Assembly: GCA_964388105.1 (NCBI GenBank)
Contig: CAYLYQ010000006.1
Location: 1 to 62,847, forward strand
DNA length: 62,847 bases
Origin: ZC4RG35 sp964388105
Lineage (GTDB): Bacteria; Actinomycetota; Acidimicrobiia; Spongiisociales; ZC4RG35
Direction of reading: 5' to 3'
Made by a program: the position numbers and the translations under genes. Shown here piece after piece: positions 1-7,679 of this stretch; position 1 is the first letter of the stretch; the number at the start of each line of letters is the position of its first letter. The notes under the pieces were generated by a model that made no database searches, had not been told where the DNA came from, and worked only from the letters and a program-made list of their open reading frames with translations.

Positions 1-47
1 TGTGGTCCGATTGGAACTCACCCCCTCCCCCTCGCTGCGCTCGGGTA

Positions 48-67
48 CTCCCCCACAGGTGGGGGAG
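48..67. repeat. REP-like GC-rich palindrome upstream of the first gene
   Basis: Two 9-base arms, CTCCCCCAC and GTGGGGGAG, flank a central AG, giving a 20-base palindrome. The stretch TCGCTGCGCT lies just before it at 32-41. The same CTCCCCC/GGGGGAG arms recur at 36583-36599, and the same TCGCTGCGCT recurs as a hairpin loop at 21301-21310, so this looks like a dispersed intergenic element. Its right arm overlaps the only Shine-Dalgarno-like sequence of the next gene. Confidence 0.6.
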
Positions 68-76
68 AAGTCCTAA

Positions 77-1477
77 TTGAGGCGCTTCGAGCTCATCCTC
101 GTCTTCGTGGCGCTGGTCGCTGTGTTGTGGCCGGTGGTGTTCGGTGTCCGTCCCCGTCGGGGGATCCTGGCCCTGATTCTCGTCGCCCTCGTGACCGTCC
201 ACCTCCAGGCGGAGGGGCCCCGCTGGCAGATGATCCCTCTCTATCTGACCGCTCTGGGTCTGGCGGTCGGCGATGTCATCTTTCTCGATCGCGACGTCAA
301 GTGGACCAATCGCCTGGCCCGTGGGGTCTTCGGCTCAGCGGGGGTGCTCTTCGCCGCGGCCCTCCCGCTCATGCTGCCGGTTCCGTTCATTCCCCCACCG
401 AGCGGCGGTATGCCGGTGGGCACCGTCAGCCTCGAGATCGTCGACGCGGAGCGGGATGAGCTCTGGGGCGAGCGCCCCGGAGGGCCCCGGGCCTTCATGG
501 CGCAGGTCTGGTATCCGGCCCGGGACACGGCCGGCATCCCGGCGGGTGTCTGGACCCAGGACTGGGACCTGGTCGCTCCCGCCATGGCGCGGCGGCTCGG
601 GTTGCCCTCCTGGTTCCTCTCCCACACGCGTCACACCCAAGGTCACATGCACGAGTCAGCCCCGATCGCCGCCGGGACCTTCCCGGTGGTCGTCTACAGC
701 CACGGCTGGACCGGCTTCCGCTCCGTGGCGATGACGCAGATGGAGGCACTCGCCTCCAACGGCTACATCGTGATTGGCATCGACCACGCCTACGCCGCGG
801 TGGCCAGCCGGTTTCCGGATGGCGACGTCGTGCGCTACGACCCCGCTGCTCTGCCCGATCCCGCCTCGGTGACCGTCGCCGAGAGGCAGCGGGCGTCCGA
901 GACGCTGATCGAGGTCATGTCAGAAGACGTGATCTCGGTCCTCGACGAGCTCGACCTCGGAGTCGAAGGCCGCTTCGCCAACTTCGTCGGCGCAGTCGAC
1001 CTCCAGCGGATCGGCGTCTTCGGCCACTCCGCCGGCGGCGGCGCCGCGATCCGGGTCTGTCTGCTCGACGAGCGCTGCGACGCGGTCCTGGGATTCGACC
1101 CGTGGGTGGAGCCGCTCCCCGCACGCGTGCTCGGGGTGGCGGCTACCCGCCCCGCGCTCTACATGCGCTCCGACGACTGGCGCGGCACTCAGAACGACGC
1201 CCTGCTCCGGGGCCTGGCCGGGCGTGGCCAGTCAGTCACGTACTGGCTGGGGGTGGAGGGCACGTCGCACAACGACTTCACGATCGCGCCTCTTCTCACT
1301 TCCTGGGGGTCGAGGCTCGGTTTCACCGGATCGCTGCCGGCAGGAAGGCTGCTGCCGATAATCGACAACTACCTGGTCGGGTTCTTCGACGTGTTCCTGC
1401 TCGGCACGGGGAGCGCCTCGCTGGACTCGGTCGTCTTCCCCTCTGTCACCCTGGAGAAGATCGGACCGCCGTCATGA
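77..1477 (+). CDS. Membrane-anchored alpha/beta hydrolase (PAF-acetylhydrolase / dienelactone hydrolase-like)
   Basis: The 466-residue product has about four hydrophobic segments in its first 105 residues, then an alpha/beta-hydrolase domain. The nucleophile elbow GHSAG places the serine near residue 318; an Asp in GFDPW near 340 and a His in GTSHND near 398 complete a plausible triad. The layout resembles platelet-activating-factor acetylhydrolase-like and dienelactone-hydrolase-like proteins, with the catalytic part probably outside the membrane. Substrate is unknown. The TTG start is chosen because GGAGAAG lies 6 to 7 bases upstream, although that sequence sits in the arm of a hairpin. Its stop abuts the convergent ccmG stop inside TCATGA at 1472-1477. 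Confidence 0.75.
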   Translation: MRRFELILVFVALVAVLWPVVFGVRPRRGILALILVALVTVHLQAEGPRWQMIPLYLTALGLAVGDVIFLDRDVKWTNRLARGVFGSAGVLFAAALPLMLPVPFIPPPSGGMPVGTVSLEIVDAERDELWGERPGGPRAFMAQVWYPARDTAGIPAGVWTQDWDLVAPAMARRLGLPSWFLSHTRHTQGHMHESAPIAAGTFPVVVYSHGWTGFRSVAMTQMEALASNGYIVIGIDHAYAAVASRFPDGDVVRYDPAALPDPASVTVAERQRASETLIEVMSEDVISVLDELDLGVEGRFANFVGAVDLQRIGVFGHSAGGGAAIRVCLLDERCDAVLGFDPWVEPLPARVLGVAATRPALYMRSDDWRGTQNDALLRGLAGRGQSVTYWLGVEGTSHNDFTIAPLLTSWGSRLGFTGSLPAGRLLPIIDNYLVGFFDVFLLGTGSASLDSVVFPSVTLEKIGPPS

Positions 1478-2065
1478 GTCCGGTCGCTGTTGGGTGTTGC
1501 CGGTGACCGCCTGACCGGGACGCTCCCCACGGCGGATGGCGTCAATCGCGGCGCCGATCGTGAAGGCGTCCGCCTCGCCGATGATCTTGCCCACCACCAC
1601 GCCGTCGGGTGCGATGAAGAAGGTCTCGGGGATTCCGAACACGCCGTAGGCAATGGCGGTCCTGCTGCCGGGGTCGTGGAGGTAGCGCGTGTGCTCGGAG
1701 CGTCCCGCGTCGTCGAGCCACGCCGCCGAGTCCTCGGGTCGCTCCTGGTAGCCGATCTGCAGGAACGAGACGCCGTTCGGGCCGAACGCGTCGGACGAAG
1801 ACACCAGGTCCGGGTGTTCGAGTCGGCATTCCAGGCACCAGGAGGCGAAGAAGTTGAGGACGACGATGTCGCCTCTGAGGTCGGCCAGCCTCACGGTCTC
1901 GTCGCCCTCCAGGGTCTCCAGCTCGAACTCGGGTGCCGGCCTGCCCATCAGCGGAGACTCCGCCAGGGTGGGGTCAGTGCCGAACCGGGTGGCGAGGATC
2001 ACGGCCAGGGCAACCGCGCCGAGGGCCAGCCCGTAGCCCACCCAGCGGAGGCCGCCCGATCTCAT
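1472..2065 (-). CDS. ccmG: Thiol:disulfide oxidoreductase CcmG/DsbE (TlpA-like thioredoxin)
   Basis: This membrane-anchored thioredoxin-fold protein would keep the apocytochrome c CXXCH cysteines reduced for haem attachment. One N-terminal transmembrane helix (about residues 8-26) is followed by a thioredoxin domain with the redox motif WCLEC (Cys77 and Cys80) and the cis-proline loop GIPETFF. Leu-Glu between the cysteines differs from the more usual x-Pro. The ATG at 2065 overlaps the ccmH stop as ATGA and is preferred to a TTG two codons upstream. It is the last gene of the ccm operon, placed after ccmH rather than before it. Length, about 197 residues, is normal. Confidence 0.88.
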   Translation of the reverse strand: MRSGGLRWVGYGLALGAVALAVILATRFGTDPTLAESPLMGRPAPEFELETLEGDETVRLADLRGDIVVLNFFASWCLECRLEHPDLVSSSDAFGPNGVSFLQIGYQERPEDSAAWLDDAGRSEHTRYLHDPGSRTAIAYGVFGIPETFFIAPDGVVVGKIIGEADAFTIGAAIDAIRRGERPGQAVTGNTQQRPDS

Positions 2066-3057
2066 GCGCAAACCTCTCCGGCGCCGACCGCGGCGAGCTC
2101 GTCGGTCACCGCCGAGCGCCAGTCATCGGTCAGGCCCGGTTCGGCGAGAAGGTCGGTCAAGACCTGCTCCGCCCGGTCCATCGTCCCGGAGCACCGCAGG
2201 ATCCGGGCTTGGAGGAAGCGCACCGGCACCGTGCCGGGCTGGATCTCCAGGGCGCGGTCGAGGAGGCTGAGGGCGGTTTCGGCCTCCCCGTTCCCGTCCC
2301 AGGTCATCCAGGCGAGCCCGGAGAGCGCGGCCACCTGCTGGCCGGGGACCGAGCTGTTCGACTCGGCGACGGCCAGGTAGTGGGGGAAGGCTGCGCGGTA
2401 GTCACCCTCCTCCCGGTACCGATCGGCGAGGGCGAGGCGCATCCCGGAGATCTGAGGATGGTCCAGGTTGGCGGCGACCACGGCCTCCATCGTCTCGTTG
2501 GACACCTCGTCGAGGTTCTCGACGTCGATGTCCGCGACTCCGGTGGCGAGCTCGTCACGGTCCTGGAGAAAGAAGCCGACCGCCATGACCACCGCCGCGG
2601 CCGAACCGATGAGGATCAGCGCTCCCACAGCCTTGCGACTGCGACCGGCTCCCGGCTGAGCGCCTTGTGGGTCCGGGGGGTGGCGCCGCCACCACGCGAT
2701 GACCCCCAGCCCGGCCACGATGGCCAGAGCGGGAGCGAGCCAGAGGAGGAGGGTCGGGCCTTCCACCGGAGGGTCGAGGAGGATGTTGTCGCCGTAGGCG
2801 GCGGTGAGCTCGTCGACGATCTGTGAGTCGGTGGCGCCTTGCCCGACCCGCTCGCGGATCAGGTCCATCATGTCCCGTGCCATCTGGGAGGGGGAGTGAA
2901 TGACGGCTTCCCCCTGGCAGACCGGGCACATGATCGAGGCTCCCAGCTTGGTCACCCGATCCTCCTCGGTCGGATCCTGGGCCACGAGGACGATGGCCGC
3001 GACCGCCAGCACTGCGATCAGCGCCACATAGAGGATGTTCCGCGCTCTCTCAGACAC
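2062..3057 (-). CDS. ccmH: Cytochrome c maturation protein CcmH fused to a CcmI-like TPR domain
   Basis: The N-terminal part is CcmH: a membrane anchor (about residues 8-26) and the motif MCPVCQ with Cys44 and Cys47, the thiol pair that handles apocytochrome c. A second hydrophobic stretch follows, then a region of helical repeats in the last 150 residues resembling the TPR part of CcmI/NrfG, which holds the apocytochrome C-terminus. Such CcmH-CcmI fusions are known in System I. I chose the GTG at 3057, which has GGAG seven bases upstream and overlaps the ccmF stop by 8 bases; an in-frame GTG at 3090 would add 11 residues. About 331 residues. Confidence 0.85.
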   Translation of the reverse strand: MSERARNILYVALIAVLAVAAIVLVAQDPTEEDRVTKLGASIMCPVCQGEAVIHSPSQMARDMMDLIRERVGQGATDSQIVDELTAAYGDNILLDPPVEGPTLLLWLAPALAIVAGLGVIAWWRRHPPDPQGAQPGAGRSRKAVGALILIGSAAAVVMAVGFFLQDRDELATGVADIDVENLDEVSNETMEAVVAANLDHPQISGMRLALADRYREEGDYRAAFPHYLAVAESNSSVPGQQVAALSGLAWMTWDGNGEAETALSLLDRALEIQPGTVPVRFLQARILRCSGTMDRAEQVLTDLLAEPGLTDDWRSAVTDELAAVGAGEVCA

Positions 3058-5068
3058 CGACGGTCTCCGCCCCGGCGGGTGCCGACTCACGTCGGCGGGC
3101 CCGATACGAGATCGCCCCGCCCGCGGCGACGGTGAGGCCGCCGAGCCACAACACCCACATCAGGGGGGAGGTGTCGAGCTCGATCGTGGCGATCCCGTTC
3201 TCCAGGGTGAGGAGCATGACGTACAGGTCGCCAGACGCCCTGGTGTCCACGGCGGGAGTCGCCACCCCGTTGGGGTGGCCGGGAAAGAAGTTGTGCGTGG
3301 GCTCGAGGATGGTGACGCTGCCGTTGGGGCGGGTCACCTCCAGCCGAACACCAGTGGAGGTCTTGCCAGGAAGGTTCTGCTGGAAGGGGGCGCGGAAGTG
3401 GATCGAGTGGCCGGCGAAGGTGACGGTGTCACCCTGTTCCATGACCACTTCCTGGTGCTGGCTCAGGTTGGCGGCGAAGGAGATGCCCAGGGCGACGAGC
3501 ACCACGCCCACGTGGCTGAGCTGGCCCGACCAGAACCTCGGGTCGCCCTTGATCACCTCACGGGCCGAGCCCAGGGTCCCCCTCGCGCCCTTCGAGGAGC
3601 GGCGCCTGGCCTGGGAGAGGAGCAGGCTCGTTGTACAGCCGATGACGAACACGCCCATGATGACGGCGAGGACCACCCATCCGTTCCTCGTCACCAGGAT
3701 CGCGGTCGCCACCCCGGCGGCCAGGCCGGCGAGGGCGGGGCCCCGCGTCCGCTTCCAGATCAGGCCCTCAGGGGCGCGGCTCCACGGGGTGACCGGTCCG
3801 ATCCCGATCAGGAGCAGCAGCAGGAAGGAGATGGGCACCGTGATCCGATTGAAGAACGGGCCCCGGACACCCACCCTCGTCCCGTTCACGGCTTCGAGGA
3901 TCACCGGGAACATCGTCCCGATGAGGACGACGAAGGCGAAGACGGTGAGGAGGAGGTTGTTGGCGAGGAACGTGCCCTCTCTGGACACGAGGCTCTCGAT
4001 GCGCGGCGCGGAGGCCACGATGTGGCTGCGCTGGGCGAAGAGGGTGAACGAGCCGACCAGAACTATCAGCAAGAAAGCCAGGAGGGCGGGACCGATCGCG
4101 GACTGGGTGAAGGAGTGGACCGAGGCGATCGTGCCGGAACGCGTGATGAAGGTGCCGAGGATCGTCAGCGCGAACGCTGAGATCACCAGGACGAAGTTCC
4201 ATGCCTGGAGCATCCCTCGCCGTTGCTGGACGATGGCCGAGTGCAGGAATGCCGTCGCCACGAGCCACGGCATGAAGGAGGCGTTCTCCACCGGGTCCCA
4301 AGCCCAGTAGCCGCCCCAGGAGAGGACCTCGTAGGCCCACCATGCGCCGATGACGATGCCGAGGGTGAGGAAGGTCCAGGCCACGAGTGTCGAGCGCTGG
4401 CTGCGCCGGAGCCATTCGACTCCCGGCAGCGAGGTGGCCAGAGCCCCGATGGCGTAGGCGAACGGGACGGTCAGCCCCACATAACCCAGGTACAACAGCG
4501 GGGGGTGGATGGCCATGAAGATGTGGTTCTGGAGCAGCGGGTTGGGACCTCTGCCGTCGATGGGGGCGTCGGCGGACGCCCAGGGGAATGGGCTGGAGGC
4601 CAGGCATCCCCGCTCGGCGGCCGTCACGCAGACCTCGAAGGGGTTGGCCACGGTGAACATGAGCGCGAAGAAGAAGATCGCCACGCCTCCCATGACCGCG
4701 AGGGCGGCAGCGCCGAGACGGTCGGGGTTGCGGCGGTAGTTGCGAAGCACCGCCCACGTGAAGCCGGCGAGCACGAGGCCCCAGAGGAGTATCGAACCCT
4801 CGAGCGCGGCCCACGCGGTCGCCACGTCAAACGGGAAGGGGGTGGTCGACGCGTGGTTGTCGGCCAGGTAGGCGATCGAGAAGTCGTCGGTCGCCAGCGC
4901 CACCTGCATTGCCCCCATGGCGACGATCGCACCCACCAGGACGAGCCTGGCGGCACTCTCGAGGTCGGCTCCGCCCCGCCCGCGGGCCACGCGGACGCCC
5001 CGTGCGGTGAGAAGGATCGCCCCGGCCAATGCGACCGTGACTCCGGCTGTGCCGAGAAATGCGAGCAT
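3050..5068 (-). CDS. ccmF: Haem lyase subunit CcmF (WWD-domain membrane protein)
   Basis: This large polytopic protein (672 residues, more than ten hydrophobic segments) is the haem lyase core that moves haem from CcmE to apocytochrome c. The WWD motif is clear as WGGYWAWDPVENASF, and conserved histidine-containing segments such as IHPPLLYLGYVG and SVHSFTQS flank it as in the CcmF/CcsA family. A large periplasmic domain lies near the C-terminus. Length matches bacterial CcmF. The ATG overlaps the ccmE stop as TGATG, so translation is probably coupled. Confidence 0.95.
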   Translation of the reverse strand: MLAFLGTAGVTVALAGAILLTARGVRVARGRGGADLESAARLVLVGAIVAMGAMQVALATDDFSIAYLADNHASTTPFPFDVATAWAALEGSILLWGLVLAGFTWAVLRNYRRNPDRLGAAALAVMGGVAIFFFALMFTVANPFEVCVTAAERGCLASSPFPWASADAPIDGRGPNPLLQNHIFMAIHPPLLYLGYVGLTVPFAYAIGALATSLPGVEWLRRSQRSTLVAWTFLTLGIVIGAWWAYEVLSWGGYWAWDPVENASFMPWLVATAFLHSAIVQQRRGMLQAWNFVLVISAFALTILGTFITRSGTIASVHSFTQSAIGPALLAFLLIVLVGSFTLFAQRSHIVASAPRIESLVSREGTFLANNLLLTVFAFVVLIGTMFPVILEAVNGTRVGVRGPFFNRITVPISFLLLLLIGIGPVTPWSRAPEGLIWKRTRGPALAGLAAGVATAILVTRNGWVVLAVIMGVFVIGCTTSLLLSQARRRSSKGARGTLGSAREVIKGDPRFWSGQLSHVGVVLVALGISFAANLSQHQEVVMEQGDTVTFAGHSIHFRAPFQQNLPGKTSTGVRLEVTRPNGSVTILEPTHNFFPGHPNGVATPAVDTRASGDLYVMLLTLENGIATIELDTSPLMWVLWLGGLTVAAGGAISYRARRRESAPAGAETVGV

Positions 5069-5475
5069 CAGTCTTCTGGGTAGGCCCCGCCCTCGGACGG
5101 GACCTCGTAGTTCTCTTCGTGGCGGATCACCGCCGTGTCGGACACGAACGTGGCCCCTTCCCAGGCACCCTCGACGAGGACCGGCACGCCTTCCTGGAAC
5201 AGTGGCGGCACGGCTCCCATGTGCCTCACCTGGATGCTGGCCCCGCCGTCGGTGACCGTGAACTCCAACTCACCGGAGCCACCTTGGAGGCTGCCCTCTT
5301 CGATCAGGCCCGCGAGCCGGAATCGGGTGCCGTCGACGAACTCGGCCTTACGAGCCATCGCCTCGGTCGGATAAAGGTAGTAGGTCAGGTTGTCCCCGAT
5401 GGAGAACGCCGTGATGGCGATGACGATGGCGGCCAGACCCCCGACTCCCAGCAGGGTGATCCTGCGACGGTCCAC
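5068..5475 (-). CDS. ccmE: Haem chaperone CcmE
   Basis: CcmE carries haem, covalently bound to a histidine, from the CcmABCD side to CcmF. The 135-residue protein has one N-terminal membrane anchor and an OB-fold region. The haem-binding signature HxxxY is present as HEENY, giving His119 and Tyr123; this is the classical histidine form, not the cysteine variant known in some other lineages. The GTG start lies 2 bases after the ccmD stop. Length is typical. Confidence 0.93.
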   Translation of the reverse strand: MDRRRITLLGVGGLAAIVIAITAFSIGDNLTYYLYPTEAMARKAEFVDGTRFRLAGLIEEGSLQGGSGELEFTVTDGGASIQVRHMGAVPPLFQEGVPVLVEGAWEGATFVSDTAVIRHEENYEVPSEGGAYPED

Positions 5476-5477
5476 GG

Positions 5478-5582
5478 CTAGTCCCGGGTCTTGCGCAGCC
5501 GGCGATGCAGGTAGGCGGCGTAGCCGACCACCAAGCCGTAACAGGCTGCGTAGACACAGAAGACGATGAAGTCGTCAGACAT
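5478..5582 (-). CDS. ccmD: CcmD-like small membrane protein
   Basis: A 34-residue reading frame lies exactly between ccmC and ccmE. It starts MSDDFIVFCVYAACYG, spans the membrane once and ends with the basic tail LHRRLRKTRD, which is the expected CcmD design: a short helix with a positively charged cytoplasmic end. CcmD is needed to release haem-loaded CcmE from the CcmABC complex. The start overlaps the ccmC stop by 8 bases and the stop is 2 bases from ccmE, so the gene is locked into the operon. It is easily missed because of its size; position and topology are the main evidence. Confidence 0.82.
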   Translation of the reverse strand: MSDDFIVFCVYAACYGLVVGYAAYLHRRLRKTRD

Positions 5583-6285
5583 CTGAGACCTCGTCGAGCT
5601 TGGGCGGTACCACGGCTTCGGCGGCGACCGATTCGGCCGGGCGAGAAGCCTCCTCGGCCTTGGCCACGAAGATCCGTGCGTTGACGAGCGCGATGTAGAG
5701 GAGCGTGAAGGCCAGGAGATTGACGTAGAAAGCCGGCCGCATCTCGGGGGACATGGTCATGCCATCGGGGCGGACGGTTTGGGTCTGGTGCAGCGTGCGG
5801 AACAGGTTCACGGAGAAGTAGACCAGCGGCACCTGAATCGCGGCGACGGCACCGAGAACGGCTGATCGCTTCGCTTTGGCCTGAGGATCGTCCACGGCGG
5901 CCCGAAGGGCGATGTAGGCGAGGTACACGAAGAACATGACCGCGGTGGACGCCAGCCTCGGGTCGGACCAGTCCCAGGCGACACCCCAGACGGCCTTGCC
6001 CCAGATCATCCCCACGATCAGGCCGACGCCGGTGAAGAGCACTCCCGCCTCCACGGATGCGGACGCCAGGCGATCCCACTTGTCGGTCTTCTTGATCAAC
6101 CACGCCACCGAGGCGATCGCCGTCACCAGGAACGCGAGCATCCCGAACCACATCGACGAGACATGGATGTAGAAGAGGCGGAACCACACGCCCTGGAGGA
6201 CGTCGGGGGGCGCGGTGAGGGCCATCCACAGGCCGATGGCGAGCGCGACGCCTGCGAGGCCGAAAAGGATCCTCACCCGGGTCAT
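5575..6285 (-). CDS. ccmC: Haem handling protein CcmC
   Basis: CcmC presents haem to CcmE. The protein has six predicted transmembrane segments and the WWD-type motif WGVAWDWSDPRL between conserved histidines (YIHVSSMW and the later LHQTQTV). The ATG at 6285 has a strong GGAGGAAG upstream and overlaps the ccmB stop as ATGA; an extension to 6369 is not supported. At 236 residues it matches the family. A C-terminal tail rich in Ala, Glu and Val is extra. Confidence 0.93.
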   Translation of the reverse strand: MTRVRILFGLAGVALAIGLWMALTAPPDVLQGVWFRLFYIHVSSMWFGMLAFLVTAIASVAWLIKKTDKWDRLASASVEAGVLFTGVGLIVGMIWGKAVWGVAWDWSDPRLASTAVMFFVYLAYIALRAAVDDPQAKAKRSAVLGAVAAIQVPLVYFSVNLFRTLHQTQTVRPDGMTMSPEMRPAFYVNLLAFTLLYIALVNARIFVAKAEEASRPAESVAAEAVVPPKLDEVSDV

Positions 6286-6956
6286 GTGCTTGCTTCCTCC
6301 AAGGGTCCGGCTACGGCGATCCCCACCACGGTCAACGCGACATCGGTGGCCACCAGCAGCAACGACCATGAGAGGATACCGGCGTCCTGCCCTATAGCCG
6401 CCGCCGTCTGGGCGGCGCCCAGGACCAGCGGGATCGACATCGGCGCCACGATCAGGGACGCAAGCGACCCCCTCGTCCGAAGGCCTGCGGCCATCTCACC
6501 GGCGATCGTCGCCAGGGCGGCGAGGCCGTACGAGAACAGGAGGACCGCCATGGTCAGGAGCGGAAGATCCCCCCAGGCGACCGGGGCGTCGTAGAGGGCG
6601 ACGACGGCGGCGAACAGGACGGCCATGAAGACGACCAGCAGCACGGTCGCCGAAATGGTCCTGCCGAGGAACCGCGCGGCCGGGTCGAGCCCTGCCAACG
6701 CCTGGAGATCGCGCCGAATCGGGGTGTCGTTGGCCGTCTGCCGGAGGCCGATCTGCATGCCGAAGAGCACCCCGAGCGTCCAGAAGATCGGAACCCCGAC
6801 CTGGCGCAGCACCGCCAGGTTCGGTCCGCCGGCGAGAGGGAGGACCAGCAGGGCTGCCACCGCGAACGGCAGGATGACCCGGAGGGTCTCGCCGACGCGT
6901 CCTTCCACCACCAGGTCGACACGGGCCACCTCGCGTGCCTGGCTCATGAGGCTCAC
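6282..6956 (-). CDS. ccmB: Haem exporter subunit CcmB
   Basis: CcmB is the membrane partner of the CcmA ATPase in the CcmABCD complex that releases holo-CcmE. The 224-residue protein has six hydrophobic segments and CcmB-like segments such as FWTLGVLFGMQIGL and SLASLIVAPMSIPLVLG. The GTG start overlaps the ccmA stop as GTGA; an ATG three codons downstream is the alternative. Confidence 0.92.
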   Translation of the reverse strand: MSLMSQAREVARVDLVVEGRVGETLRVILPFAVAALLVLPLAGGPNLAVLRQVGVPIFWTLGVLFGMQIGLRQTANDTPIRRDLQALAGLDPAARFLGRTISATVLLVVFMAVLFAAVVALYDAPVAWGDLPLLTMAVLLFSYGLAALATIAGEMAAGLRTRGSLASLIVAPMSIPLVLGAAQTAAAIGQDAGILSWSLLLVATDVALTVVGIAVAGPLEEAST

Positions 6957-7585
6957 GACAACCGGCCCCCGCTGATGGCGACGGTCCGAGTGGAACCCGT
7001 GAGATGGGCGGCGTCGTGCGACACGGTGACCACCGCCCCTCCCGAGCCGGTCACCCTCGTCGTCAGTGCGTCGACGAGCCCGACTGCATCGGCGTCGAGG
7101 CCGGAGGCTGCTTCGTCCAAGAGCAGCAGCTCGGGCCGGCGGAAGAGCATGTGGGCGATCTCGACCCGCCGCTGCATGCCGCGCGAGGCTGCCCGGGCGG
7201 GCCGGTCCGCTGCCGCAGCGAGCCCGACGGCGTCCAACGCCGGTCCGATTCGGTCCGTCCCCAGGCCCGAGAGTCGCGCCGAGTGGGCGAGGTTCTCGGC
7301 CAGTGTCAGTTCCGGGATGAGGGCAGGTTCGTGCCCGATGAGGCCGATCCGGGTGCGCACGGTGCGGGCTTCTGGCGTGCCCAGGCTCTTTCCCAGGACG
7401 GTTCCCTGCCCCCGGTCGGGGCGCACCAGGGTGGCGAGCAGGCGCAGCAGGGTGGTCTTCCCGGACCCGTTGGGCCCGGCGACCCCCACGACCTCCCCCG
7501 GGCCTATGGAGAGGTCGACGTCGCGGAGCAGGGCGGATCCGCCTCGGGACAGACCGACGCCTTCCAGGACCACCACGGGTTGCAC
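6953..7585 (-). CDS. ccmA: Haem exporter ATP-binding subunit CcmA
   Basis: An ABC ATPase of about 210 residues. Visible motifs are Walker A GPNGSGKTT, the signature region SRGMQRR in place of LSGGQ, Walker B LLLLDEAASGLD and the H-loop SHD. ATP hydrolysis drives release of haem-loaded CcmE. The frame is open far upstream, but the divergent gene starting at 7680 limits it; I chose the GTG at 7585, just before the conserved fold begins, with a weak GGTGAG upstream. A TTG at 7621 is possible. First gene of the ccm operon. Confidence 0.88.
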   Translation of the reverse strand: MQPVVVLEGVGLSRGGSALLRDVDLSIGPGEVVGVAGPNGSGKTTLLRLLATLVRPDRGQGTVLGKSLGTPEARTVRTRIGLIGHEPALIPELTLAENLAHSARLSGLGTDRIGPALDAVGLAAAADRPARAASRGMQRRVEIAHMLFRRPELLLLDEAASGLDADAVGLVDALTTRVTGSGGAVVTVSHDAAHLTGSTRTVAISGGRLS

Positions 7586-7667
7586 GGGGGCGAGTCTCAC
7601 CGGCTGCCCAACCTGCTTCAAGTCGAAGTTGGTCTCAACGCCTCCAGGCGCCGGGGACCAACGCCCG

Positions 7668-7673
7668 TAGCAT
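7668..7673 (+). promoter_or_regulatory. -10 element TAGCAT of a leaderless promoter
   Basis: TAGCAT fits TANNNT and ends 6 bases before the ATG of the next gene, which has no Shine-Dalgarno sequence. Transcription would start at or next to the start codon. Confidence 0.5.
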
Positions 7674-7679
7674 CCCGCC

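Noticed and set aside
1490..2826. Long plus-strand frames opposite ccmG and ccmH
   Set aside because: The minus strand carries conserved CxxC proteins in an operon; the plus-strand frames show no domain.
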